From Argopecten irradians (taxonomy: Eukaryota > Mollusca > Bivalvia > Pectinida > Pectinidae), in the NCBI RefSeq assembly GCF_041381155.1, contig NC_091139.1, positions 9,796,383-9,860,382 on the forward strand: a stretch of 64,000 nt of DNA. Reading direction: 5' to 3'. Both the position numbers and the translations under genes were made by a program. The notes beneath the pieces were generated by a model. The model was given only the letters and a program-made list of their open reading frames with translations, did no database searches and was not told where the DNA came from. Within the stretch, counting starts at the first letter, position 1; each line of letters starts with the position of its first letter. This document shows positions 1-12,700 of the stretch, piece by piece.

Positions 1-976
1 ATAGTCTTTTTTAAAGATTTTAGCCTATTTGACCCCTGTGACCTTGATTGAAGATCAAGGTTATTCATTCGAACAAACTTGGTAGCTCTTCATCCCAGCA
101 TGTCACAGGCCCAATATCAGTACCCTGGGCCTTCTGGGTCTTGAGAAGAAGTCATTTAAAGATCTTAACTTTTTTGACCCTTGTGACCTTGAATGAAGGT
201 CAAGGTCATTCATTTGGACAAAATTGGTAGCCCTTTATCCAAGCATGCTGCAGGCCCAATATGAGCATCCTAGACCTTTCGGTTCTTGAGAAGAAGTTGT
301 TTTAAGATTTAAGCCTATTTGACCCCATGACCTTGAATGAAGGTCAAGGTCAATTATTTTAATAAACTTGGTAGTCCTTCATCTCAGCATGCTGCAGGCC
401 CAACATGTGTATCCTGGGCCTTTGGGTTCTTGAGAAGAAGTCATTTAATGATTTTAGCCTATTTGACCCCTGTGACCATGAATGAAGGTCAAGGTCATTC
501 ATTTGAACAAACTTGGAAGCCCTTCATCCCAGCATGCTATAGGCCCAATATCAGTACCCTTGGCCTTCTGGTTCTTAAGAAGAAGTTGTTTAAAAGATTT
601 TAGCTTTTTTGACCCCTGTGACCTTGAATGAATATCAAGGTCATTCATTTGAACAAACTTGATAACCCTTCATCCAAGTATGACACAGGCCCTAATATCA
701 GGTCTCTAGGCCTCTTAGTTATTCACAAGAAGTTGTTTAAAGGATTTTTAGCCTATTTGACCCATGTTACCTTAAATGAAGGTCAAGGTCATTTATTTGA
801 ACAAGCTTGGTAGCCCTTCATCCCAGCATACTACAGGCCAAATATCGGTACCCTTGGCCTTTTGGTTATTGAGAAGTTGTTTGAATGAAAAGTTTATGCA
901 CGGTGGACAGCGCACGACGAAGGACGGTGCATGATGACAATAGGTCATCCTGACCATTCGGGTCAGATGACCTAAG
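1..976 (+). mobile_element. Hairpin-ended dispersed element (family A), 3' part with internal tandem repeat
   Basis: About six copies of a roughly 145-bp unit run from the window start to about 880. Each carries TGACCTTGAATGAAGGTCAA and a segment on the pattern 'agcatgctacaggcccaatat'. The element closes at 946-976 with the inverted pair GGTCATCCTGACC / GGTCAGATGACCTAA. The same unit recurs at 47.8-48.5 kb. The 5' end lies outside the window. No coding capacity is seen; the short ORFs here are repeat artefacts. Confidence 0.75.
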
Positions 977-1476
977 AAGCCCTCCTTCATGATCTACACG
1001 CATGTAGCACCCGGTCTAAAATTCATAGCCCGGATACATGGCCTGGTTATCTAAATACTGTATACCAACTTTCTTTCGTGGATACTAAATTTCACGATTT
1101 TCCAGTTAAAAACATATTTGAAGAGATTTATCGTGGATTTAAAATTGAAATATCTTTGAATTTAATAATGGTCATTTTGCAGATATAAACATTCGTGGAT
1201 TTACCTTGATCATGAAATTCGCAAAAATTGATATATCATCGATTAAACTTTGTGGCCTTCCATGTTCTGGATCACTTGATTTTTTCAGGCAAATTGTTAT
1301 GGAAAAGTAATGGTAAAAAGTTTCGCAATTTATCCCAGCATACTACAGGCCGAATACAAATGTATAAGGTTTGTGGTTATTGAATAGTAGAAAATGTAAC
1401 TTGTTCTGTTAGGGTCGTTTTCATTAGTATGGTTGGACTGTTTGGACCTTTTATTTCAAACATTTAGCAGAATTAT
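977..1476. other. Unassigned non-coding stretch
   Basis: AT-rich DNA between two mobile elements. I see no coding exon, RNA gene or clear repeat, apart from a short echo of the family A internal unit ('tcccagcatactacaggccgaata') near 1330. Confidence 0.5.
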
Positions 1477-1832
1477 TTAAAGATGCTCTACCGCCGACAG
1501 AGCATAAATGATATTCTTAATTTGAACAATGACTGGTGTTTAATTGTGTATATATATGTCTAATTAACCCAAAAAATAATAAAACATTATTTGTTTTACC
1601 TTTGGTACATGCACAATCAGTACTTCATTCCATATAGGATATAGTGACACAGATTTTTTTCGGGATGCAATTAATTATTTTTCATATATTTAACTTGAAG
1701 TAAAATTAGAAGCTTAAACTGTTCAATGTTGGTAATGGTGTAAAGTAAGTAACTTTTGTAGCTGAAGAAAAATACTGCTCCTGTTTTTGATAGTGAAAAT
1801 ATACCATTTGTCAGTGGTGCTGCATCTTTAAA
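1477..1832 (+). mobile_element. MITE, TTAAAGATGCTC terminal repeats, copy 1
   Basis: Roughly 356 bp bounded by TTAAAGATGCTCTACCGC on the left and the inverse ending GCATCTTTAA on the right. The body is nearly the same as 62929-63292, and part of it appears in the opposite orientation at 58438-58622. Three copies with inverted termini and no ORF indicate a non-autonomous DNA transposon. The superfamily is not assigned. Confidence 0.8.
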
Positions 1833-2053
1833 TAATGTAATAGTTTAGATCCCAAAATTAAATTGTAAGTATTAAAGTAAATCGGCAGAAAAATCTCAGA
1901 ATTAAGTTGCTGTGAAAATAAGTTCGTTTACAGTTGTTTTTTTCTACAGCTGAGGATGATCAAATCAATTGTTGTTTTGGTACATTTCTGTGAAATAAAT
2001 AAAGGCTTTGTAATACATCCTGTCATCTCAGATGTTAAAAAAACAATCAGATT

Positions 2054-2275
2054 TTACTGTGTGTATGATATGAAAATAACGACAAAACATTGAAAACGGT
2101 AATAACTTTCTTTATTACCAATAGAACATAATAAATTATTGCATTCGCTTCCGATCTCAATTATTTCTTCATCTTGAAGTACAGTTTGGTATTCTGTATT
2201 TGCATATTTCAGAGTTATCTGCCCTTGCGGGAAGGTATTGATTTTGACGTTGTGTGTTTGCGAGCGTAACGTCAT
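2054..2275 (-). CDS. Hypothetical small ORF, possibly a first exon
   Basis: A 73-codon ATG-initiated frame with mixed, non-repetitive composition (starts MTLRSQTHNVK, contains TVLQDEEIIEIGSE). The DNA just upstream on its strand (2276-2335) is CpG-richer and has TGACGTAA-type motifs, so it could be the 5' exon of a gene running left out of the window. No family is recognised. Chance ORF is a real alternative; a GTAATA near codon 52 could be a splice donor. Confidence 0.25.
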   Translation of the reverse strand: MTLRSQTHNVKINTFPQGQITLKYANTEYQTVLQDEEIIEIGSECNNLLCSIGNKESYYRFQCFVVIFISYTQ

Positions 2276-3350
2276 ACTTTTCGTCGAAAAACGACGTAAA
2301 TTGCGCTCACAAAATAATGACGTAACAATCGATAGCTACCTGAAAGGAAGCTAACTCTGTAATATGCAAAGACGGAATACATGTAACAGTAGATTTAAAG
2401 TCAATGACATCCTTTAACAAATTTCATAATTATAGGGAAAACTTTGTACAAACCAAGTTTTAAGTTAAATAGTTTTATCTATACATAGATATTTAACTTT
2501 ATGACATATAGAATAGATTCCAGGTATATCATGGTTCTTACCAATAAGTTATCCTCGTACAGCTTTTCTCTTTTTTTTTTTCATCAGAATGTTTTTTACC
2601 ACGAGAAACTCAAGTATCAAAATAGATAACCGGGTATATACATCAAGTAGAATCTACGTTAGTATGAATTATTCATTTTTTCATAACCAAAGTCTTTGTT
2701 TAACTGGGCAGTCTTTTTCCCCTGCATGCTTCATTCTTATATCAGTTCTATCACCCATGTGGTTTTGAACAATAATTTATTTCCAAGAGACAAGACACAG
2801 TATCACCCTTCCTGCGGTCCCCCTCTCGCCATAAACTATCACACACTCTCCCACACATACACCATTTATCATTGGATTTCTTCCATCCACACTAACACTG
2901 GGAATTTGTCATAAAAATCACAAAGTCTAGTCTCTTTTCTTCCATCCACACCAACACTGGGAATTTGTCATAAAAATCACAAAGTCTAGTCTCTTAGATG
3001 ATCAACTATAAAAAGATTTGCGACAGCCTCAGTATTACAGACAACAAGGGATGTTTTACCAGACGGTAAATTAAGAGTTTGCTAAGATATACAGATAAAG
3101 AGTTTGAGATAAAAAAATCAACTATGGTACGTACAAAAGTTGAAGAATAAAATAAAGGAAGAGGAAGAGATATGAAAAAATCACAACAATATTAGATAAA
3201 GCTATCAATAAGAGAAGTCCATTTAGATTTCTTCATCTCAAACTCCTGAAACATTGAAGTTAGATATACAGGGCACAACACACACCATAAGTCACTTGTA
3301 TTTAACCCTTTGAGCCCTGATAATGTATTAATGCATCACCAACGTGACCA
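2276..3350. other. Region downstream of the CENP-E stop, with a 59-bp direct duplication
   Basis: Non-coding. Positions 2881-2996 hold two adjacent 59-bp copies containing 'aacactgggaatttgtcat'. The plus-strand TTTATT at 2776-2781 would be an AATAAA on the minus strand, a possible but unproven polyadenylation signal for CENP-E about 730 bp past its stop. Nothing else is recognised. Confidence 0.4.
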
Positions 3351-3480
3351 GGCTCCGATTTCTCAAAACAAAACTACATACTTAAGTCAGAACTTAAGTT
3401 TTTCTCCTTTATGTAAGTTATGTAAAATATTTTGACTTAAGTCAGTTTTTGACTTAAGTTTGTTTCGAGAAATCGGGGCC
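3351..3480. mobile_element. Short MITE with 22-bp inverted termini
   Basis: Left end GGCTCCGATTTCTC and right end GAGAAATCGGGGCC are inverted copies across about 22 bp with two mismatches. The 130-bp body has repeated 'acttaagt' palindromes and no ORF. It sits about 30 bp beyond the CENP-E stop codon, so it is probably part of the 3' UTR. Confidence 0.7.
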
Positions 3481-3507
3481 AGGTGTCTATACATGTATCA
3501 TTGATTA

Positions 3508-3718
3508 TTACTGCTGTTTGCATTGATTGTCTGACATTTGTTCTTTTGACTGGTTTGTTTGTGGTCTTCTTAGATTCATACGTTGTTTTGGTAAACTAGT
3601 TTTTAGTTCCTCAGTCTGTGGTGTTTGTTCTTCCTTGGGCAAGTCTCTACCACCATGTTTCATTAAATATCTTTTCTTGAGATGATTAAACTCTGTCTGA
3701 ATTTTCTCCTTCTCTGCC
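3508..3718 (-). CDS. CENPE: CENP-E exon 25, terminal coding exon
   Basis: It follows a TTTTTTTTTGTAG acceptor and completes the split Arg codon from exon 24. It encodes a charged helix ([17 protein letters not shown]), then a basic, Gln-rich tail, and stops at TAA (3508-3510). A basic C-terminus is compatible with the microtubule-binding tail known in CENP-E, but no specific motif is visible. Confidence 0.8.
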
Positions 3719-6700
3719 CTACAAAAAAAAACCAACAGCAAAAGGTTATATATAATGAAAGCTGTTTGACAACAGCAAAGCTCCCCTCTGGAACTTTGCT
3801 GATTTCATTCAGGTTCCTTGTAATTTACCAGTATTATAAAATATAGCAATTTTATTACAAAACTGAACTTTTCAGCCCATTGGGCCTCTTTGAAATTCTA
3901 AAAATTCAGCAGTTTCCCCCTTTAGTGATTTACAATACTCAATAATAAACCAAAACCATTTTAGAAATCAATGTCGGTTGTGACGGATAACAGTATTACA
4001 ACACAAAACCTTAACTTGGCTTTTTCAGCCCATTGGGCCTCTTGTAATTCTCAAAATCCAGCATTTTTCCTCCTTTGATTGATAGTCCACACCCATAGCA
4101 ACAATTATGATCCAAAATAATTGAAGAAATCAATGTCAGTTGTGATAGATAACAGTATTACAACACTTGCACCAAAACCTTAACCACCTGGGATTTCCGA
4201 CGCGAAAGCCAAAGCGATTCCATAAGCCCCCTCTCTTTCGAGAGGCAAACCAATAACGAGACTCGTCAGTGAAAGATTCGACGCCAAGTGATTCCAAAAG
4301 CCCCCCTCCCCTCTCTTCAAGAGATAACGAGATTTGTCAGTGAAAGGTTAAATCATATAATGAGACTCGTGAGTGAAAGGTTACATTTTATAACGATATC
4401 CGTCAGCAAAAGATTAATAGGGAATCTTTCATTGTGAAACCTGTCAGCGAAAGATTAATAGGACATATGGTAAGTCTGGATTATGTCACCAATGTGCCAC
4501 TAAAAACAAACTGAACCATGGGTGGCATTATAAGTTATACCTCATCTCTTCAAACTTGGTTTGGATTTCCTGAACTTCACATGTACACGGTTTGACAATT
4601 GGATGTTCTTCCAACTTCAGCACCTTTTTCTCGAGTTTCTTTACTTCTCTCTCTAGACGCAGATTCTTGGCTTCCAACATATAGGCACTGAACTTGTCAA
4701 CCACACTCATCTGATTGTTGGATGTAGATGAGTTTTCCCCCTTTTGAGGTGATTGAACTGCTACAAAAATAAAAATAACATAAAATTATTCTCTCTAATA
4801 TTAGACATGTATAGAAGTATCAGAAATGTCATGTTTGATGCAGAGTTGTCTCCTTTTTCAGGTGATTGATCCATAACAGACAAAAAAGAAAAAGAAAAAA
4901 TCTCTACATATTGGATATGTATAGAAATATCAGAAACTTCCCATTTGAGATATGCATTGTATTCATTTACCGACATACGATACTAATAAACTTCAACTAT
5001 TAAATTCCAAAATGGCTGCATGTCAGCCATCATGTTGTCTGATCAGTCCCAAAATGCAATATGCAAACATAAAAATTTGGGACTGATCCCTTTAGTATAT
5101 ACAGTGTGATCTGTCAAAACTCGCAGTCCTTTTCTAGTCTTGATCCCTGTCTATTTTGCATAAATCACAGGGCTTTATCCTTCCTAATATATATCAAAAC
5201 CCAAGATGGTTGATCAATCGGTCCTAAATCACAATATGCACAACTAGGGCCCTAGGGGAACCTACATATGAAATTTGAGAAAGATCCCTTCAACACTTTC
5301 TGAGAAAAAGCGATAACAAACTTCAAATATCAAAATCCAAGATGGCTGCCTGGCAGTCATCTTGTTGACCAATCGGTCCCAAAACGCAATATGCACAACT
5401 AGGTGAAATAGCGATAACAAGAATTGTGCACAACTAGGTGAAATAGCGATAACAAGAATTGTTAACATACGGACGGACGCAAGGATGGACAACTGACCAC
5501 GGACAAAAAGCATCTAATGATGGTGGGCTAAAAATTGTCTATTCTGATACATGCTGGTCTCAATGACATTCACTTTAGACAAGTCAAACTCTATCAAGAA
5601 ACACCAGTAGCAGTTATGGTCAGACGAAAGGCAATTTTAATGAGATGGTGGGCTAAAAATTAAGTGATAAAATATAGATACTTACAGAAGGTGACATCTG
5701 CATCCCTTTGCCTAATCTCGGCTTTCAGCTTCTTTATTCTATCGTCTTTCATCTCAATAGTCTCTTCATATTGACGCACCCTACAAACCCAAATATCACT
5801 GTTATTGATAGGATGGTGGGGTAATAAGATGATATTTTGCGTAAATCACCTCTTTAATAACTTAAACATTAACAAGAGGCCCAAGGGCCTTAACGGTCAT
5901 CTGACTACCTTGGCAATAATCATATAGGAAATTAATTAGATATAGTTTCATGGTAGCCATCTTCAATTTGGGATCAACCAGGGATGTAAGAACACTTTGT
6001 CGGGACCATGTTAGTTTCATTTCATGCAAGTTTCAGCCAAATCGCACCGGTAGAACTTGAGAAGAAGTTAAAATGTGTTTTCAAGATGGTGGCTGGGGCG
6101 GCCATCTCGGATTTCTGGTCGACCCGAAAAATAACAACACTTTGTTGGGACCATATTAGAATCATTTCATGCAAGTTTAAGCCAAATCACACTGGTAGAA
6201 CTTGAACAGAAGTTCAAATGTGTTTTCAAGATGGCGGCTGTGGTGGCCATCTTTGATTTTGGATCGACCTGAAAAATAACAACAATTTGTTGGGACCAAT
6301 GTCTGGATCGTTTCAGCCAAATTGCACCGGTAGAGTTTAAGAAGAAGTTCAAAATATATTTTCAAGTTGGCGGCTGTGGCGGCCATCTTGGATTTTGGAT
6401 TGACCCGAAAAATTTTCAAGATGGTGGCTGTGGCGGCCACCTTTGATTTCGGATCGACCAGAAAAATAACAACAATTTGTTTGGACCATGTCATAATTAT
6501 TTCATGCAAGTTTCAGCCAAATTGCACCGGTAGAACTTGAGAAGAAGTTAAAAATATGTGTTTTCAAGATGGCGGCTGTGGAGGCCATTTTGGATTTTGG
6601 ATCCACCCGAAAAATAACAAAACTTTGAAGGGACCATGTCAGGATCATTTCATGGGAAAGTTTCAGCCAAATCGCACCGGTAGAACTTGAGAAGAAGTTA

Positions 6701-9700
6701 AGAATATGTGTTTTCAAGATGGCGGCTGTGGAGGCCATTTTGAATTTCTGATCGACCCGAAAAATAACAACACTTTGTCAAGACCGTGTCAGTACCATTT
6801 CATGCGAGCTCTAGCCAAATCGCGACAGTAGAACTTGAGAAGAAGTTCAAAATGTGTTTTCAAGATAGCGACTGTGGCGGCCATGTTGGATTTCGGATTG
6901 ACATGAAAAATAACAACACTTTGTCGGGACCATGTCATGATCATTTCATGCAAGTTTCAGTCAAATTGCACAGGTAGAACTTGAGAAGAAATTCAAAATG
7001 TATTTTCAAGATGGTGGCTGTGGCGGCCATCTTGGACTTTAAATTGACCAAAAAAAACAACAATACTTTGTCGGGACCATGTGAGGATCATTTCATGCAC
7101 GTTTTAGCCAAACCGCACCAGTAGAACTTGAGAAGAAGTTCAAAATGTGTTTTCAAGATTGCGACTGTGGCAGCCACCTTGGATTTCGGATTGACATGAA
7201 AAATAACAACACTTTGTCGGGACCATGTCAGGATCATTTCATGCAAGTTTCAACCAAATCGGTAGAACTTAAGAAGTTCAAGATGTGTTTCCAAGATGGC
7301 GGCTGTGGCTGCCATTTTGGATTTTCAGATCGATCCGAATATAACGACACTTGGTCGGGACCTTCCCAGGAACATTTCAGGCAAGTTTCAGGTAAATCTC
7401 ACCAGTAGAGCTTGAGAAGAAGTTCAAAATGTGTTTTCAAGATGGCGGCTGTGGCGTCCATCTTGGATTTCTGATCCAAAAAAAAAAACATCACTTGGTC
7501 GGGACCATCTGAGGATCATTCCAGGCAAGTTTCAGCTCAGTCCCACTAGCGGAACTTGAGAAGAAGTTCAAAATGTGAAAAGTTTACGCAAGGTGGAGAC
7601 GACGACGACGAAACACGATGGCTATAGGTCATCCTGACCCTTCGGGTCAGATGACCTAAAAAGCCAAGTAAATCTTCAGATATATCACATGTTTGATGCT
7701 ACCATTGTGGCCCACCTTTTGTAAGGTCAGTGGTTTAGGTGATTCAGATCTTAATGACTATGTTTTTACATCTCTATATTTTAATGCACACCAATTGGAC
7801 ATGCTAGAACACCCAATGCATGTTTAATTAAAGGGACAATTCACTCAGGCTAATTCTTTTACATAGCCAAGAAGCAAAATATGGCATAAATGTATTGTTC
7901 TACATTTCTTATGAAACATATAACATAAAATATTGACAAATTCCACGTCATTGTTTAGTATTTTAATTGATACTATTGTGATTACAAATCGTTGATCAAT
8001 ACGATTAAGCAGGTACAATAAGTATGCTGTAGGCATATCCAAGCCAAAGTTACGCACGTTAAACATATGAACTACGTAACCACTGTGGAGGTGATAAAAT
8101 GATTTTTTAGGCAAGACAATTCACCTAACAAAGTAATCACACTACTGTCAAAAATAAGACAACTAATACTTTAGTACTTACAATGTTTGCTTTTTTTCCT
8201 CAAACTTCTCAATGACTGTATCCCGAGCGAAGATCATCATTTTCTTTTCACCAAGTTCCTCCCAATATCTTGCATTCGTCTTCTGCAACTCTTCTGCTTT
8301 GGCTGGAAATGTAAGTTATGCATGTTCTGTAGTTTTAGTCACATGAGCTATTACGTCAATTTAGAGATACTAAAACGACATTGGTAAAGTATGATTTACT
8401 ATCGATTGTTATGTATATCCTATAATATTTACAGTTTGCACTGACATGAACTCAATAACCATGCTTTCTAGTATTATCATTATCAGTGTATAATGTTAGC
8501 ACAACATGTGCGGCGATTCTAATGTTACGTGAATAGTTGATGGTGTAGCAACGTGAGGTCATGACCCCACTTTTGGCGGGAACATATGAATGACTCAATT
8601 CCAATCAGCTGTTCAATCGAATTCGTTGACGATGACGGGAGAGAAAAAAATATGGGTACAGTGTAACTTCCCAAAACCGAACCTTCTCAAAACTGATCAC
8701 CTCTAGAAACCGAACATGTATGTCATGTACAGAATGAATTCCTCTTTATTAATAGTGTATAAAACTTCCCAAAACTGATCCCTCCCAATTCCAAATACCG
8801 GACCGATTTTGAGATCGGAATAGTCAAATGTAACTAAAATACACTTCTGAAAACCGGCCTTACCTGAGCGACACCGATAGAATGCATTGAGGTCTGATCA
8901 AACGACTGTGAAATACACACGTACCTGTACCATAGTTGTTGCATGCCATGTCCTGGGGCATGTTTACAGATGGAAAGGCTATAGGTACATGGTAATTATA
9001 CCCGAGATTGTGGTGTAATTATTTAATCATGTCTATTGTTTAGATATTTAAGGTGCACGCGGTTTGTTTACTGCAGGAAAACAAGCAGAGCTAGTAATAA
9101 AGAAAAAGTTTTGTATTCAAATCACACAGGTTTTTATTTACATATGTAGTTGTCGGATAACGTATTGTTTTGAATCTGTTTGAAGAAGCCGAAGCCATGT
9201 ATTGTTTTAGAAAATGACGTATGTGGTCCTAGGTTAATGCAGACGAGAACATCCCCAAGAACATTCATGTAACTAACTAACTAAACTACGTTTATAAGCG
9301 GTAACAAAGTCAAGATCGTTGTAATCCATTCCTTTTAAATGTATGGTTCTCTCTTTTGTGATAAAATTCACATTAAAAATCAATATCGGTCGGTTTTAAC
9401 GAACACTAGCCATACATGCGGTACACTAGTGTAAAAAACAACTTCCGATCGATTAAATCCGGATCGTTATGATCGGTATTCGGTTCACTTCTCCAAACCG
9501 AACCCTCTCTAAACCGGCCGAACTTATATGCACCAACCATGATCGGTTTCGGGAGGTTCCACTGTATTTTAATAAAAAATATGCAACTGCCCCGGGAAAA
9601 AATAATATTCATTTACTTGAAAAACATGTTAATTTTATGTAACCCGGCTTCACTGGGGTTACATAATTTACACGTGCTCCATTATCATTATACCCTCATA

Positions 9701-12700
9701 ACCTCAACAAAATAAACATCAATTCCTTAATTATTGGTAATAGAGGTATCTCTTATAAAGATGTGTACAGTTATGTGAACTTTATAATTGGTTAGAGAGA
9801 TATGGCCTACAAAACAGTAACTATAAATTGTATACTATTATTTGTTATACACACTTTCTGCTTGAAGGACTCTGGCCTTGATAGTTTCCATGTCAGCCTG
9901 GTTTTCCTTTAGTGAGCTCTCTAGCTCTTCCATCCTCTCTTGGGTCTGGTTATACAGTTCGTAATATTTGTCTGCATCACTCTCCGCTAACTTCAGTTTC
10001 TGCCCTAGTTCAGATTCGTCCACACCTTTCTCTAATTTCTGTAATAGATCAAAATGCCACTAAGACTTTAATGTTATCATTGTGTATTCATTGTGTATAA
10101 ACAGCAGTTGTTATACTGGTAGTCTTTGAGGAGTGTGTGCCCCATAACAGTCAGACTCATATTCAAACACTATGACATGGTCAAGGGAACAGTCAACAGT
10201 ATGTGTCATTTGAGAGCGAGGTCATGGATACATCAACAGCATAGGTCATATGAAGGTGAGGTCAAAGATACATGTACAGCTTGAGCCATATATGAGAAGG
10301 GTCAAGAATACAGGGTCAAGGGAACAGTCAACAGTATGTGTCATTAGAGAGCGAGGTCATGGATACATCAACAGCATAGGTCATATGAAGGTGAGGTCAA
10401 GGATACATGTACAGCTTGAGCCATACAGGAGAAGGGTCAAGAATACAGACAAGGTCATATGATGGGTCAATGTTACACCACAAGTCAATCTCATCATGAA
10501 GACAAGGATACATAAACAGTCAAGGTTATATGATGGGACAAGGATACACAAACAGTCAAGGTGATGTCAAAGGGACAAGGATATGGTACACATGATACTC
10601 ACCTTTTCTATACCGATCACAATCAAACTCACATTTTCTATACTGATCACAGTCAAACTCACCTTTTCTATACTGATCACAGTCAAACTCACCTTTTCTA
10701 TACAATCACAGTCAAACTCACCTTTTCTATACTGATCACATCAAACTCACCTTTTCTATACTGATCACAATCAAACTCACCTTTTCTATACTGATCACAA
10801 TAAAACTCACCTTTTCTATACTGATCACAATCAAACTCACCTTTTCTATACTGATCACAATCAAACTCACCTTTTCTATACTGATCACAATCAAACTCAC
10901 CTTTTCTATACTGATCACAATCAAACTCACCTTTTCTATACTGATCACACTCAAACTCACCTTTTCTATACTGATCACAATCAAACTCACCTTTTCTATA
11001 CTAATCACAGTCAAACTCACTATAGTCAAACTCACCTTTTCTATACTGATTACAATAAAACTCACCTTTTCTATACTGATCACAATCAAACTCACCTTTT
11101 CTATACTAATCACAGTCAAACTCACCTTTTCTATACTGATCACAATCAAAATCACCTTTTCTATACTGATCACAGTCAAACTCACCTTTTCTATACTGAT
11201 CACAATCAAACTCACCTTTTCTATACTGATCACAATCAAACTCACCTTTTCTATACTGATCACAATCAAACTCACCTTTTCTATACTGATCACAGTCAAA
11301 CTCACCTTTTCTATACTGATCACAATCAAACTCACCTTTTCTATACTGATCACAGTCAAACTCACCTTTTCTATACTGATCACAATAAAACTCACCTTTT
11401 CTATACTGATCACAGTCAAACTCACCTTTTCTATACTGATCACAATCAAACTCACCTTTTCTATACTGATCACAGTCAAACTCACCTTTTCTATACTGAT
11501 CACAATCAAACTCACCTTTTCTATACTGATCACAATCAAACTCACCTTTTCTATACTGATCACAATCAAACTCACCTTTTCTATACTGATCACATAAACC
11601 CCCTTTTCTATACATAAACTCACTTTCAAATTAAACTCACCTTTTCTATACTGATCACAATCAAACTCACCTTTTCTATACTATCACAATCAAACTCACC
11701 TTTTCTATACTGATCACACTCAAACTCACCTTTTCTATACTGATCACAATCAAACTCACCTTTTCTATACTGATCACAGTCAAACTCACCTTCTCTATAC
11801 CGATCACAATCAAACTCACCTTTTCTATACTGATTACAGTCAAACTCATCTTTTCTATACTGATTACAGTCAAACTCAACTTTTCTATATATACTGATCA
11901 CAGTCAAACTCACCTTTTCTAATTCATCACGCTTGGACAGGAGGAGCGGTGTAAGTTCCTTTAGTCTATTCAATTCTGCTGTCTGTTGTACATACTGAAA
12001 CAAAATAGTGATCATATCTGTGAGTTTTCTGATAGCTACAACACATAGTGGAAAAGGACATCAGGGCAGGTAAAGCTATAAATGTGTTGACTAACAAGAG
12101 GCCCAGAGGGCCTGTATCGCTCACCTGGTTTGTAATGCCAAGTATTGTTCTGAAATCCCCTATTGGGCCCCATCCCTCCTGCCCCCAGGGGGTCAGAACA
12201 AAAACTTATTCAAGTTCTTTTCCCCTTCCCCCAAGAATGTTTATGGCCAAATTTGGTCACAATCCAAGCAAACCTTTACGACAAGTAGCGAATTATAGGA
12301 TTTACCTTTATTTCCCCTATTGGGCCCCACCCGTCCTGCCCCCGGGATGGCCAGAGCCAAAATTTATACAAGTTCTGTTCCCCTTCCCCCAAGGATGTTT
12401 GTGGCCAAATTTGGTTACAATCCATGTAGAAACAATCCATGTAGAACTCCATGACCAGTAGCGATTTAAAGGATTTACCTCTATTTCCCCTATTGGGCCC
12501 CACCCCTTCTGCCCCCGGGGGACCAGAGCCAAAATTTATACAAGTTCTGTTCTCCCTTCCCCAAGGATGTTTGTGGCCAAATTTGGTTACAGTCCATGAA
12601 GAACTCTACGACTAGTAGCGATTTAAAGGAAATGTTGATGGACAGATGGACGGAAGGACGACGGACGCCGCGCCATGACATAAGCTCACCGGCCTTCAGG

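Noticed and set aside
6008-7408. Several 60-110-codon ORFs on both strands
   Set aside because: Same family A internal unit read in different frames; no conserved domain.
10736-11629. Repeat proteins [10 protein letters not shown] / [10 protein letters not shown] as independent genes
   Set aside because: They are intronic extensions of the exon 20 frame and have no start, stop or promoter of their own. They matter only as possible splice read-through.
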